Shown piece after piece: positions 5,625 to 12,869 of a DNA stretch of 12,922 nt. Positions within the stretch are counted from its first letter, which is position 1; the number at the start of each line of letters is the position of its first letter. Under the pieces are notes generated by a model that saw nothing but the letters and a program-made list of their open reading frames with translations, had not been told where the DNA came from and searched no databases. Source of the DNA: CAZFNQ01 sp964652125 (lineage in GTDB: Bacteria > Patescibacteriota > Saccharimonadia > Saccharimonadales > JANWIN01); the NCBI GenBank assembly GCA_964652125.1, contig CAZZAE010000028.1, positions 1 through 12,922 of the forward strand, in the 5' to 3' direction. The position numbers were made by a program, and so were the translations under genes.

Positions 5625-6929
5625 CTAAAATTCCTCTGCCAGCGCAACCACTCTGGATGTGGCAGGATCTACTTTGACGAAAGGACGAATAGCGCTGCGT
5701 GACCAAGTGGAGGCACGAAATAGCGAACCGACATGTCGCAAAGCCATAATTTTTTCCGCATCATCGCCTTTGCAAGTAACTATAATAACTGGTTTATAGA
5801 CTCCGGGCTGACTATCAGTATCAAACATCCTATGAGTTCTACTTAGTGTCACTGTTCCATCTCTAGCAATCTGCCAAGTAGAGGCAGGCTCAACTTGCAT
5901 AGAAGTAGTACCTTCCAGGGGGAATTTAGCAAAGGTGCTTCGGTCTTCACGCTGGCTTAAATCACTTAAACCTTCATGGAAGCGAGCAGTGTCGATACCA
6001 AGCGTAGATAACGCACTTTCGATGCCACTTATATCAGCTGTGTAAGTTATCTCTTGTGAGGGTACTGTCTCATCATTGTGTTTAAGCTTGGCTTCATATA
6101 TGTCGCCTAAAGTAACATCATTGTTTTTAAGTGGGGCTTGCAATTTAACTACCGCATCTTCGTACACAACCTTTCGGCCTACGTATGCAGCAAAGTCATC
6201 AATTTGTTTTGTTGGACCTCTCTCAGAATATGCATAACCGCCTCCACGCATATTAAGGGCAATTTGACCGCTCCATAGCTTTTTGGCAGAAATTCTATGA
6301 CCGCCCAAATAGCCGCTGTGGTATTTGTAAGGGTCGCCGTATCCATCATCAAAGCTATCAAAGTACTTTTCAAGTGTCGTGTGTTTATTCCGCCTATCAC
6401 CAAGTTGACCAGCTGCCCATTCAGTTAGCTCGTCAATGATGCGCTCGGTCTGACTTTTGTCGTCACCAAAAAGGCGCTGCATGCCTTGCATAATCAGTGC
6501 CGCTTCTTCACCGTCATGACGCTCAACATTTGACTGTACGTGGGTGCCACTAGCGTCAACGTCATATTCAGGTAGTGTTGGGATAAAGTAAGCTCTTAAG
6601 TCATCAATAAGCTCATCTATTGATTCATAAATGACATGGCCGTTACTGGAACGACTTTCAATAGCTTCTACATTTGTGGCCTCGAGTTCTTCTGTACTTA
6701 CGCCGATATTTGCTAGAGCAATATGTGCCCGTTCATTCTTGCGGCGGTGTATGAATGCGAACCGCCAACTATCATAAAGGCGCGTCCCTGCATGAGGTTG
6801 ATCTTGGAACTCAGCTGCCTGCGACAATAGCCTGCTAAAATCACTCAAAGATTCAGCCTCTCTGAGATCAGCCTCGGTAATAGGCCCGGGTTCGGGGATG
6901 GGTTTTTCTCCATCAAGTTTCCTTGACAT
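5625..6929 (-). CDS. Hypothetical protein, 434 aa
   Basis: Not recognised despite its size. It is a soluble, acidic protein without signal peptide or membrane helix. The first 170 residues are mostly helical and acidic, with a basic RRKNERAH patch near 65. A tyrosine-, aspartate- and glycine-rich stretch follows near 195-215 (FDDGYGDPYKYHSGYLGGHR), then a glycine-rich turn (NMRGGGYAYSERGP), and the C-terminal half looks beta-rich. I see no catalytic motif I would trust. The open frame also has an ATG two codons earlier, at 6935. I chose 6929 because TGT-TATCAT ends exactly 6 bases before it, matching the spacing at other genes here. It is divergent from the RibD-like gene at 6997 and upstream of the 107-aa gene. 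Confidence 0.72.
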   Translation of the reverse strand: MSRKLDGEKPIPEPGPITEADLREAESLSDFSRLLSQAAEFQDQPHAGTRLYDSWRFAFIHRRKNERAHIALANIGVSTEELEATNVEAIESRSSNGHVIYESIDELIDDLRAYFIPTLPEYDVDASGTHVQSNVERHDGEEAALIMQGMQRLFGDDKSQTERIIDELTEWAAGQLGDRRNKHTTLEKYFDSFDDGYGDPYKYHSGYLGGHRISAKKLWSGQIALNMRGGGYAYSERGPTKQIDDFAAYVGRKVVYEDAVVKLQAPLKNNDVTLGDIYEAKLKHNDETVPSQEITYTADISGIESALSTLGIDTARFHEGLSDLSQREDRSTFAKFPLEGTTSMQVEPASTWQIARDGTVTLSRTHRMFDTDSQPGVYKPVIIVTCKGDDAEKIMALRHVGSLFRASTWSRSAIRPFVKVDPATSRVVALAEEF

Positions 6930-6935
6930 TTTCAT

Positions 6936-6944
6936 ATGATAACA
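6936..6944 (-). promoter_or_regulatory. Extended -10 promoter of the 434-aa gene
   Basis: On the reverse strand TGT-TATCAT (6944-6936) ends 6 bases before the ATG at 6929. An earlier ATG (6935-6933) falls between the -10 and the expected start point and so would not be transcribed. This decides the start codon. Confidence 0.6.
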
Positions 6945-6981
6945 TGATTATTGATAATTTTCAATATTACACGCTACCTTA

Positions 6982-6990
6982 TGTTAGGAT
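6982..6990 (+). promoter_or_regulatory. Extended -10 promoter of the 6997 gene
   Basis: TGT-TAGGAT ends 6 bases before the ATG at 6997. It lies about 38 bases from the divergent promoter of the 434-aa gene, so the two may share regulation. Confidence 0.55.
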
Positions 6991-6996
6991 AAAGAT

Positions 6997-7590
6997 ATGA
7001 GGAAAATAGCTGTACTAGAGTTCATGACATTGGATGGGGTAATGCAGGCGCCCGGTGGGCCGGAGGAAGATCCGACCGAAAGTTTCGCATTTGGTGGTTG
7101 GCAAGTACCATTTGATGATGACCTTGTTAGTAAGGTAACAAAAAAAGAGCTAAAAGAATCTGTAGAGTATCTGTTGGGTCGAAAAACGTTTGAAATCTGG
7201 GCTGATTATTGGCCGAAACACACTGACATCTGGCCTGGCATCAACAATGGCATGAAGTACGTACTGTCCTCGACAATCAAAAAGACGGACTGGAAAAACA
7301 CTACCTTTATCGAAACCGTCGAAGATATAAAGAAGCTGAAAGAGTCAGATGGTCCTGACATCCAGGTCTGGGGCAGTAGTAAGCTAGTACAACTGTTACT
7401 AGAGAATGACCTGGTGGACGAACTCCGCCTTATGACATATCCCTTAATTTTAGGCGAGGGGAAAAAAGTGTTTGCCGACGGCTCAGCGCCAAGGACATTT
7501 ACGCTAACGGATAGTTCAGTTGGAAAGAGTGGCGTAATCATCGCCTGGTACAAGCGTGCCGGCGAAGTAAAGATCGGCTCATTTGCTTGA
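6997..7590 (+). CDS. RibD C-terminal domain/dihydrofolate reductase-like protein
   Basis: A full-length, 197-aa stand-alone RibD C-terminal family protein (PF01872), presumably an NADPH-dependent reductase of unknown small substrate. Landmarks in order are EFMTLDGVMQAPGGPEED, YLLGRKTFEIWADYWP, YVLSSTI, the nucleotide-loop segment VWGSSKLVQLLLENDLVDEL and the signature YPLILGEGKKVFADG. The GGWQVPFDDDL stretch is typical of the DHFR-like subgroup annotated in many bacteria. It belongs to a different subgroup from the 3996 protein (which has IGGPYLAAQAI) but is a close relative of the broken gene at 5207. The start at 6997 is supported by the -10 box 6 bases upstream. The small membrane protein at 7603 follows after 12 bases. 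Confidence 0.9.
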   Translation: MRKIAVLEFMTLDGVMQAPGGPEEDPTESFAFGGWQVPFDDDLVSKVTKKELKESVEYLLGRKTFEIWADYWPKHTDIWPGINNGMKYVLSSTIKKTDWKNTTFIETVEDIKKLKESDGPDIQVWGSSKLVQLLLENDLVDELRLMTYPLILGEGKKVFADGSAPRTFTLTDSSVGKSGVIIAWYKRAGEVKIGSFA

Positions 7591-7596
7591 TATACT
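7588..7596 (+). promoter_or_regulatory. Extended -10 promoter of the 7603 gene
   Basis: TGA-TATACT ends 6 bases before the ATG at 7603. Its TGA is also the stop codon of the preceding RibD-like gene (7588-7590). Confidence 0.6.
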
Positions 7597-7602
7597 GAAG
7601 CT

Positions 7603-7815
7603 ATGCAAAAAATGGCTACACGTGTGTTTGTATGTGCTTCGGTCGCTTTCGGTATTTTAGGCATGATACAAGTTCTAACAATGCCCGACAAAGATAGTGA
7701 TATGTCAGATTTCAATAGAATAGTTATGCGGCTTCTAATGGCAAGCGTTTTCATCATCCTGCCCTCATTTGCATTGAGCGTTGCCGGCAAGTATCTAAAC
7801 GGCAATCATAAATGA
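7603..7815 (+). CDS. Small two-helix membrane protein, 70 aa
   Basis: A short protein with two predicted membrane segments, about residues 7-26 (VFVCASVAFGILGMIQVL) and 43-64 (RLLMASVFIILPSFALSVAG), joined by an acidic loop (PDKDSDMSD). No recognised family. The start is supported by TGA-TATACT 6 bases upstream. Its stop codon overlaps the start of the VOC gene in an ATGA (7812-7815), so the two are translationally coupled and probably co-expressed. It could be a membrane partner of the VOC protein, but that is inference only. Confidence 0.72.
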   Translation: MQKMATRVFVCASVAFGILGMIQVLTMPDKDSDMSDFNRIVMRLLMASVFIILPSFALSVAGKYLNGNHK

Positions 7816-8153
7816 AAGTTACAGGCATAGGTGGGTTTATTTTTAGAGCTAAGGACCCAGAAACTTTCGCCAGTTGGTATAAGAAAAACCTGGGCATTGA
7901 CCGCAACAAATGGGAGCAGCAAACAGGGCCGACGGCCTTTGCCCCTATGGCCGCTGATAGCGACTATTTTGCGAAGTCCCAGCAATTTATGCTGAACTTC
8001 CGTGTAGACGACCTGGAGGGCCTGCTTAAAAAACTCAGGGGTAATAAGGTAAAGGTTCTCAGAGACATTGAAACGTATGAGGGAATGGGCCGCTTCGCGC
8101 GGATCGAGGACCTAGAGGGTAATAGCATAGAACTCTGGGAACCCGAAGCCTGA
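7812..8153 (+). CDS. VOC family (glyoxalase-like) protein
   Basis: A 113-aa single-module vicinal oxygen chelate fold protein. It opens with the typical strand and helix (GIGGFIFRAKDPETFASWYKKNLGI) and ends with the second repeat (FMLNFRVDDLEGLLKKL, then RFARIEDLEGNSIELWEP), where D100, G103 and E107 are the usual conserved positions of glyoxalase/bleomycin-resistance-like proteins. One module forms half of the fold pair, so it probably acts as a dimer. The substrate cannot be told from sequence. The first-strand metal histidine common in glyoxalase I is not visible, so a binding or resistance role is as likely as isomerase activity. The start overlaps the preceding stop (ATGA). Confidence 0.88.
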   Translation: MKVTGIGGFIFRAKDPETFASWYKKNLGIDRNKWEQQTGPTAFAPMAADSDYFAKSQQFMLNFRVDDLEGLLKKLRGNKVKVLRDIETYEGMGRFARIEDLEGNSIELWEPEA

Positions 8154-8170
8154 GTAGAACTAGGACGCGG

Positions 8171-8179
8171 TGCTATAGT
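8171..8179 (+). promoter_or_regulatory. Extended -10 promoter of the 8187 gene
   Basis: TGC-TATAGT ends 7 bases before the ATG at 8187. The bases between read TGGACGC, nearly the same as TGGACG before the ATG at 4617. Confidence 0.65.
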
Positions 8180-8186
8180 TGGACGC

Positions 8187-9407
8187 ATGGTACGAGACGT
8201 GGCCGTAGTAGGTGCTGGTATAAACGGGCTTCTTACGGCTTTTCTAATTACGCAAAAATATAACGATTTACATCTAGATATCTACGATGCCGAAGAGCAT
8301 CCGAATAGTAAAATAAATCACAGGAGTGTTACTCACGGATCCAGAGACGCAAGGCAAATAACAGGCTCGGAAAGTATCGGCTTTGAAAACTCAATTCATA
8401 AAAATGCTCTTAGAAATGTCATAGATCATAAAACACCAGGCTGGCTACTGAAAGATGAGACACGATTAACAGCCAATGAAAAAGAGTGGCGCGAAAGGTT
8501 TGAGGGTTCATACATTGGCTTAGATACATTGAACGAACTAGACTTTGCCCATGCTCAGCTGAACTATAGAGGACTAAAGGAATGGGAGGAGCTTACAAAA
8601 TTATACCCTTTCATTAAAAAGCATATTATTACTCACAAAACTGTAGACGTTTATTTTCAGAATAAGGCGGATTTTGAAAATGACCTAGAGATGGAAACTG
8701 AGTTTCGAGCTCGTTACTTTGATGGCTTGGCAATTAGGGAGGCTGCCAATCAGGAATTTGCTAGTCTTTATACCAAGAAAATTGTAGTACCTGGCATGAG
8801 CATTAGAGTAAAATCGCTGGCGGTTGATCTATTGAACAGACTTGAGGCAAATAAAAATGTAAGGTTCTACTGGGAGTCGAGCATTGGCAGTGCTGACGAA
8901 CTGGCGGGAGAGGTTATTATCTGGACCTCCGGCGTTACGCATGAACAACCCGTGGAGTACCAGGATCACTATGTTCAAGGCATAGTTGGTTGCTGGGTAA
9001 CTATCGCGAATCAGGGATATAAACATCCGTTCAAAATTGCTACACCGGCTCCATCTGCCTATCTCAACTTCACACCCGATGTCAGCCAGCTGCATATATC
9101 GGGTGGTTTCGGCTGGACCGGAGAATACATAGATAATCGGTTGATAAGAGAGCTAGCAGGACCAGTGGGGGTGCACTTTGTGGATCAAGTTAATAAATAC
9201 CTACGGGCTAACATCTCAATTAATGATATTGATTACTGCGTTAGACCATCAACTCCGACTGGTCTCCCTCTGTTGTTGACAACAAAGTCCGGCGGAAAAA
9301 CGAATATTTTTATTACAGGTTCGGCGAAAAGCGGCACGACTCACGCGCCTGTTCTATCTGATTACGTCCTTGAACAGATAAAATTCAGTGAACTTACGAC
9401 CAGCTAA
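8187..9407 (+). CDS. FAD-dependent oxidoreductase, D-amino-acid-oxidase (DAO) type
   Basis: A 406-aa flavoprotein of the DAO fold (PF01266). The N-terminal dinucleotide-binding motif GAGINGL (G9, G11, G14) is followed by the acidic end of the second strand (IYDAEE). The C-terminal FAD-contacting part has RPSTPTGLPLL and FITGSAKSGTTHAPVLSDYV (about 372-391), the pattern of amine and amino-acid oxidases. It probably oxidises an amine or amino acid with release of peroxide or transfer to an acceptor; the substrate is not readable. No signal peptide. The start is supported by the -10 box 7 bases upstream. Its 3' end overlaps the convergent CPBP gene by 14 bases. Relatives within the DAO family (glycine oxidase, DadA, sarcosine oxidase) remain possible. 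Confidence 0.88.
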   Translation: MVRDVAVVGAGINGLLTAFLITQKYNDLHLDIYDAEEHPNSKINHRSVTHGSRDARQITGSESIGFENSIHKNALRNVIDHKTPGWLLKDETRLTANEKEWRERFEGSYIGLDTLNELDFAHAQLNYRGLKEWEELTKLYPFIKKHIITHKTVDVYFQNKADFENDLEMETEFRARYFDGLAIREAANQEFASLYTKKIVVPGMSIRVKSLAVDLLNRLEANKNVRFYWESSIGSADELAGEVIIWTSGVTHEQPVEYQDHYVQGIVGCWVTIANQGYKHPFKIATPAPSAYLNFTPDVSQLHISGGFGWTGEYIDNRLIRELAGPVGVHFVDQVNKYLRANISINDIDYCVRPSTPTGLPLLLTTKSGGKTNIFITGSAKSGTTHAPVLSDYVLEQIKFSELTTS

Positions 9408-10080
9408 GGGCTGCGAGGACTGTCGCTGCGCCGTTTATAAACCAATGAACAACAATTGGTGCGGCCAGGCTCTTGCTGCGCGATCTTAGCTCGGCAAAAA
9501 GGAACCCAGCCAAAGAAGTTATCAAAACAACCGGTAAGACAACGGCAACAGCCGGAAGAGTTATATGCCCCAAAAAACTCACCTGATGAATATCTGTAGA
9601 TGTTTTAATATGCCAAAGTCCGAATAGCAGCGACGACATAATGATTGCCCACCTTCTGGTAGTCAGTTTTAACAGCAGGCCAAGCAGCACGCCTCTAAAA
9701 GCCAGCTCCTCAAACAAAATAGTCTTAATGGGTAATATCACCAGGGAAGAGTAGAGAGCTGTAGCTAAACTATGATGGTAACGAGGGTCTTTAAATGCCG
9801 TTGAGTCAAAGAGGTAAATCAGCAAAAAAACCGTTAAAAACATAGCAATAACGGTTAGGCCTAATTTGAATCCAGCTACGATATTTTTCTGGTTTAGCCC
9901 AATGTCAGCCAAGTTTAGCTTGCCGAGAACGTAGATAAGAAACAGGCCGGCAAATGCCACTATTTCAGAAAATAGCCTTGGCCAACCGTCGGTAGAAGTA
10001 AGAACAAGGTTGCTAACCAGAAGAATTAAGCACAAAAAGACAACTATTCTATACTTAGCCCAAAGCTTAAGTAATTCCAT
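9394..10080 (-). CDS. CPBP family intramembrane metalloprotease
   Basis: A 228-aa polytopic membrane protein of the CPBP/Abi family (PF02517), membrane glutamic proteases related to the CAAX prenyl protease Rce1. The core motifs are intact: EELAFRG with E124, E125 and R129; FGLWH with H157; and VVHWFINGAA with H212 and N216. About six to eight hydrophobic segments are visible, for example 12-29, 38-54, 70-91 and 173-195. It is the last gene of the reverse-strand membrane operon. Its ATG lies 7 bases after the TAG of the alpha/beta hydrolase gene, with no ribosome site, which implies coupled translation. Bacterial members serve in peptide maturation, self-immunity or unknown functions; here the link to an envelope operon suggests a membrane processing role. 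Confidence 0.92.
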   Translation of the reverse strand: MELLKLWAKYRIVVFLCLILLVSNLVLTSTDGWPRLFSEIVAFAGLFLIYVLGKLNLADIGLNQKNIVAGFKLGLTVIAMFLTVFLLIYLFDSTAFKDPRYHHSLATALYSSLVILPIKTILFEELAFRGVLLGLLLKLTTRRWAIIMSSLLFGLWHIKTSTDIHQVSFLGHITLPAVAVVLPVVLITSLAGFLFAELRSRSKSLAAPIVVHWFINGAATVLAALSWS

Positions 10081-10087
10081 ACTGGTG

Positions 10088-11746
10088 CTAATTACTTAAC
10101 AAAGCTTTTAGTTCGTTTGTTTTTTGCTGATTCCAACCTTCGGGCGGGGCTACGTAGCTCCAGGCGTCTGTCGGCATCTTGCCGTATTTGTGCCCGTGTC
10201 CATCTGGAACACCAGTAGAAAAGACCATGTCGCCAGAGACGGTCCAGAAGGTGACAATTGGAATCCAGTGCGTATTTTTGCTTACATCTGCCCCGCGTGG
10301 CTCGCTCAGCCAGTCGGGCTTTTTGAAGAGCAGCGAAGGTGACCACCAGACGATCGGGTCCGACGAATTTTCTAAATAGGCGGCTTTTGGCTCTCCCCAC
10401 GGTTTTTTGGGGTTATTAAAATCGGCTGGCCTAATTGCAAACCTGACATTCTGTCCTTGCTGAAATACAGGCAGAATCTCCGGTGAGCCGGCGTCGCGGT
10501 CAGCTGTAGCGGTTTTTCTTAATATATTGAAGTTTGGCGGGCCTGCCCAGACGGCACCGTTAGACGTGGCCCTAAATGAGGCTAGATTAGTAAAAGCTGT
10601 CTCGCCGCCGAAGCTTCCGAGGCTTTCGCCAAACACCACGACCTTTGGTCGCTTGTCTGCCGGCAGATTCAAGACCTGGTTATAAACGGCGTTGTACAGT
10701 TCACGGCCGGCGTCTTTGGCCTTTGTTTGATCAACCAAGAAGGACAGGGCGCTCGGCAAATACGAATACTGCATGGAAACGATAGCCGAATTGCCATTGT
10801 ACATATACTCAACCGGGGCTACGCCTTCCTCGTCCACCCAACCGGTTCCAGTTGTTGTCACAACTTCTATAATTTTTCTATCAAAGCCGCCCGCGCGTTT
10901 TAGATCAGCAACGGCTAAGTTGGCGCGGTCTTTAGTACTAGATGCCGAGTTAAGCCCAGAATAGATTCTAATCGGCTGAGTTGCAGGTTGTTGACTAAAT
11001 TTTGAGAGCTGCTCGGTTGTTTTAGCCCGGCCTACGAAGTTTCTGCCCTGCCGACCCAAGCTATCCCAAGTTATCAATGACTGGCTACTCCCGCTAAGCT
11101 GCGGGGACGTAGGCTGAACGATGCCTTCCTCGGTGGTACCGTTTTTTATACTGAATGCCTCGTTAACGACGCCAAAAACCCCGTTAAGTATTACGCCGTT
11201 TAAGATACCAAAGACGATTAGAACAGATATAACCCACGCCGCTGTATAGGCGATGGGTTTTGGAATATGCTTATTGATTAGCCTTCTAAGCCAGCGGTAA
11301 AGACTGACTATTAACCTTGAAATAAGAAGGATAAACATTGTTATAAGCAAAGCAACCAGCGTTGTACCAATTACAGAGAATGAGTATTCTGGCGGTTGCC
11401 CGACCAACTGGCGAACTTGCTGCTGCCAGTGGAAGCCAGCTACAAGAACGACAAGATAGATAACGGCGAAAGCTACGAAAGTATACTTCTTGAGGCTTTG
11501 CTTTTGTTTAGCCGAAGGTTCGCCGGGTCGAAACTTTCTTATGAAGTGGCTCAAGACCAGTCCTATGCCGTAGCCAAAGCAAAACAACACGCCGCAAAGC
11601 AGACCCTGCAAGACCCAGCCTCTTGGTAAAAGCGATGGCCAAAAACTTAGGTCCAGAAGGATTAGCCCAACTACGGTACCTAAGAAATTATAAGAACTAA
11701 AATAACTCCTAATCCGGTTTAATTTCAGTAATTTGCGTTTACTCAC
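10088..11746 (-). CDS. Membrane-anchored alpha/beta hydrolase (PF15420-PF10081 type)
   Basis: A 552-aa protein with about five N-terminal membrane helices (roughly 21-40, 44-67, 89-106, 124-147 and 167-195) containing the family's SFWPSLLPRGWVLQG signature, and a C-terminal alpha/beta hydrolase domain outside the membrane. The nucleophile elbow is FGESLGS, with serine 375. D463 (SSDPIVWW) and H517 or H519 (DGHGHKYG) are likely triad partners. Both parts match the Abhydrolase_9 architecture, better known from Actinobacteria. The substrate is unknown; lipid or envelope ester hydrolysis is inference. The start is GTG at 11746, without a convincing ribosome site. It lies 44 bases after the flippase-like gene and just before the CPBP gene in the same operon. 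Confidence 0.9.
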   Translation of the reverse strand: MSKRKLLKLNRIRSYFSSYNFLGTVVGLILLDLSFWPSLLPRGWVLQGLLCGVLFCFGYGIGLVLSHFIRKFRPGEPSAKQKQSLKKYTFVAFAVIYLVVLVAGFHWQQQVRQLVGQPPEYSFSVIGTTLVALLITMFILLISRLIVSLYRWLRRLINKHIPKPIAYTAAWVISVLIVFGILNGVILNGVFGVVNEAFSIKNGTTEEGIVQPTSPQLSGSSQSLITWDSLGRQGRNFVGRAKTTEQLSKFSQQPATQPIRIYSGLNSASSTKDRANLAVADLKRAGGFDRKIIEVVTTTGTGWVDEEGVAPVEYMYNGNSAIVSMQYSYLPSALSFLVDQTKAKDAGRELYNAVYNQVLNLPADKRPKVVVFGESLGSFGGETAFTNLASFRATSNGAVWAGPPNFNILRKTATADRDAGSPEILPVFQQGQNVRFAIRPADFNNPKKPWGEPKAAYLENSSDPIVWWSPSLLFKKPDWLSEPRGADVSKNTHWIPIVTFWTVSGDMVFSTGVPDGHGHKYGKMPTDAWSYVAPPEGWNQQKTNELKALLSN

Positions 11747-11790
11747 AAGAAGGTGGTTCCTAGGAGTAATAGTACAGGAGTTGTCTGGTA

Positions 11791-12771
11791 TTAGGTAGCG
11801 TAGCGTTTCTTAAAGCTAAAGTCGGCGAGTATATTTTTACGGAGGCCAAGAAAGAAGAAATATCCTGGAATGATTGGCAGCCAGTAGCTGATTAGTCTGT
11901 ATAGAAGAGTTACGGTTATGGCGTCTGCGCCGTTAATACCTGCAAAAACCAGGCCGGAGTAAATACCGGCTTCGGCTGCACCTATACCACCTGGCGTCGG
12001 TACCAATGACATGGCTATATTGCCAAAAGTATAGGCTATTAGGGCTTCGGCAAAAGTTATATTCACACCGATAGCGTGCCCTGAAGCATAAATAGCAAAT
12101 ATGTTCGCGGCCGAACCTAGGCCATTGCAGACTGTGCTAATTAAGAGGGCCAAAGGCTTTTTCTTGTAGGCGCGGATATTGGTTTTTACATCGCGCCACA
12201 TTTTTTTTGCCTTAGACCTAAGCTCGACAGAGCGGTATAAAAAGTAGGCCAGCCCCGCGACTAAAATTATCAAAAACAAAATCAGGTTAGTCGATACATT
12301 TATTGATGAAGAGGCATTATCGAGAGATATAGTACTGTGCGTAAGGGCCAGAATAATCAAAAATATATAAGCGACACTACTGGTCAGGGCATTAGCCGTC
12401 ATAACAGTGGCCGCCTGCGTAGCTGTGTGGGATTTTTTAATTAAGTAGTACATGTTAAGGCTTAGGACACCCACAAAGCTCGGCAATAACTTGCTAACAA
12501 ATTGCCCGGCCATTTCTACTTTGTAGGTCAACAAGTAGGCGAGTGGTTTAAAGGCAAGAGCGTCAATTTGGAAGGCAAAGGTTGTGATGCCTGCAAAATA
12601 TATTACGATACCAGCTAAAATCCAACTTAAGTCTGCGGTTTTTAGGGCCTTAAGGCTTTCTTTTAGGTCGTCTAACTGGGGGACTATTACTCTTAAAAAC
12701 AATAATGCCAACAGGACTATAAAAAAGTAGCTTTTATAGCTCTTAACAAATCTAGTTAAGTTTTTAAGCAT
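11791..12771 (-). CDS. Lysylphosphatidylglycerol synthase TM-region/flippase-like membrane protein
   Basis: A 326-aa integral membrane protein of the PF03706 family (UPF0104; the transmembrane part of MprF and the AglD relatives). Several hydrophobic helices are visible, including 16-30, 50-68, 131-146, 162-179 and 295-309. The family signatures are GQFVSKLLPSFVGVLSLNMY (89-108) and the C-terminal PTPGGIGAAEAG (258-269), which is diagnostic. There is no attached lysyl-transferase domain, so a lipid-flipping or polyprenyl-lipid role is more likely than aminoacylation. The open frame extends to a TTG at 12825. I chose ATG 12771 because TGG-TATATT ends 7 bases upstream and the family starts here. 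It is the first gene of the membrane operon. Confidence 0.92.
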   Translation of the reverse strand: MLKNLTRFVKSYKSYFFIVLLALLFLRVIVPQLDDLKESLKALKTADLSWILAGIVIYFAGITTFAFQIDALAFKPLAYLLTYKVEMAGQFVSKLLPSFVGVLSLNMYYLIKKSHTATQAATVMTANALTSSVAYIFLIILALTHSTISLDNASSSINVSTNLILFLIILVAGLAYFLYRSVELRSKAKKMWRDVKTNIRAYKKKPLALLISTVCNGLGSAANIFAIYASGHAIGVNITFAEALIAYTFGNIAMSLVPTPGGIGAAEAGIYSGLVFAGINGADAITVTLLYRLISYWLPIIPGYFFFLGLRKNILADFSFKKRYAT

Positions 12772-12778
12772 TGCCTTG

Positions 12779-12787
12779 AATATACCA
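12779..12787 (-). promoter_or_regulatory. Extended -10 promoter of the membrane operon
   Basis: On the reverse strand TGG-TATATT (12787-12779) ends 7 bases before the ATG at 12771. It excludes the upstream TTG at 12825 as the start and implies a leaderless first gene. Confidence 0.6.
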
Positions 12788-12869
12788 AATATGACCAAAA
12801 TATGTTTTTGAGCAACTGATTTCAACGGTAATATGGTGTAAACTTTTATAGCAGAACTGCAGATTGTTT

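Noticed and set aside
7206..7805. A 199-codon open frame on the reverse strand
   Set aside because: It runs antisense to the well-recognised RibD-like gene and the small membrane gene, and its Ser/Leu-rich translation looks like a shadow. No promoter geometry like that of its neighbours.
7603..8153. Toxin-antitoxin pair reading of the small membrane protein and its coupled neighbour
   Set aside because: The downstream protein is a clear VOC fold and the small protein has two helices with an acidic loop, unlike known small membrane toxins.
10092..10400. A 102-codon reverse frame inside the alpha/beta hydrolase gene, and short forward frames nearby
   Set aside because: They overlap the catalytic domain, which has an intact triad in its own frame; the alternatives are arginine-rich shadow translations.
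12772..12825. N-terminal extension of the flippase-like protein to TTG at 12825
   Set aside because: It has no ribosome site, and the promoter's -10 box (12784-12779) lies inside the extension, so it would not be transcribed. The family begins near ATG 12771.
12846..12866. Possible promoter of tRNA-Phe (TTATAG or similar)
   Set aside because: No hexamer pair with acceptable spacing; the distance to the tRNA is longer than for tRNA-Gly.
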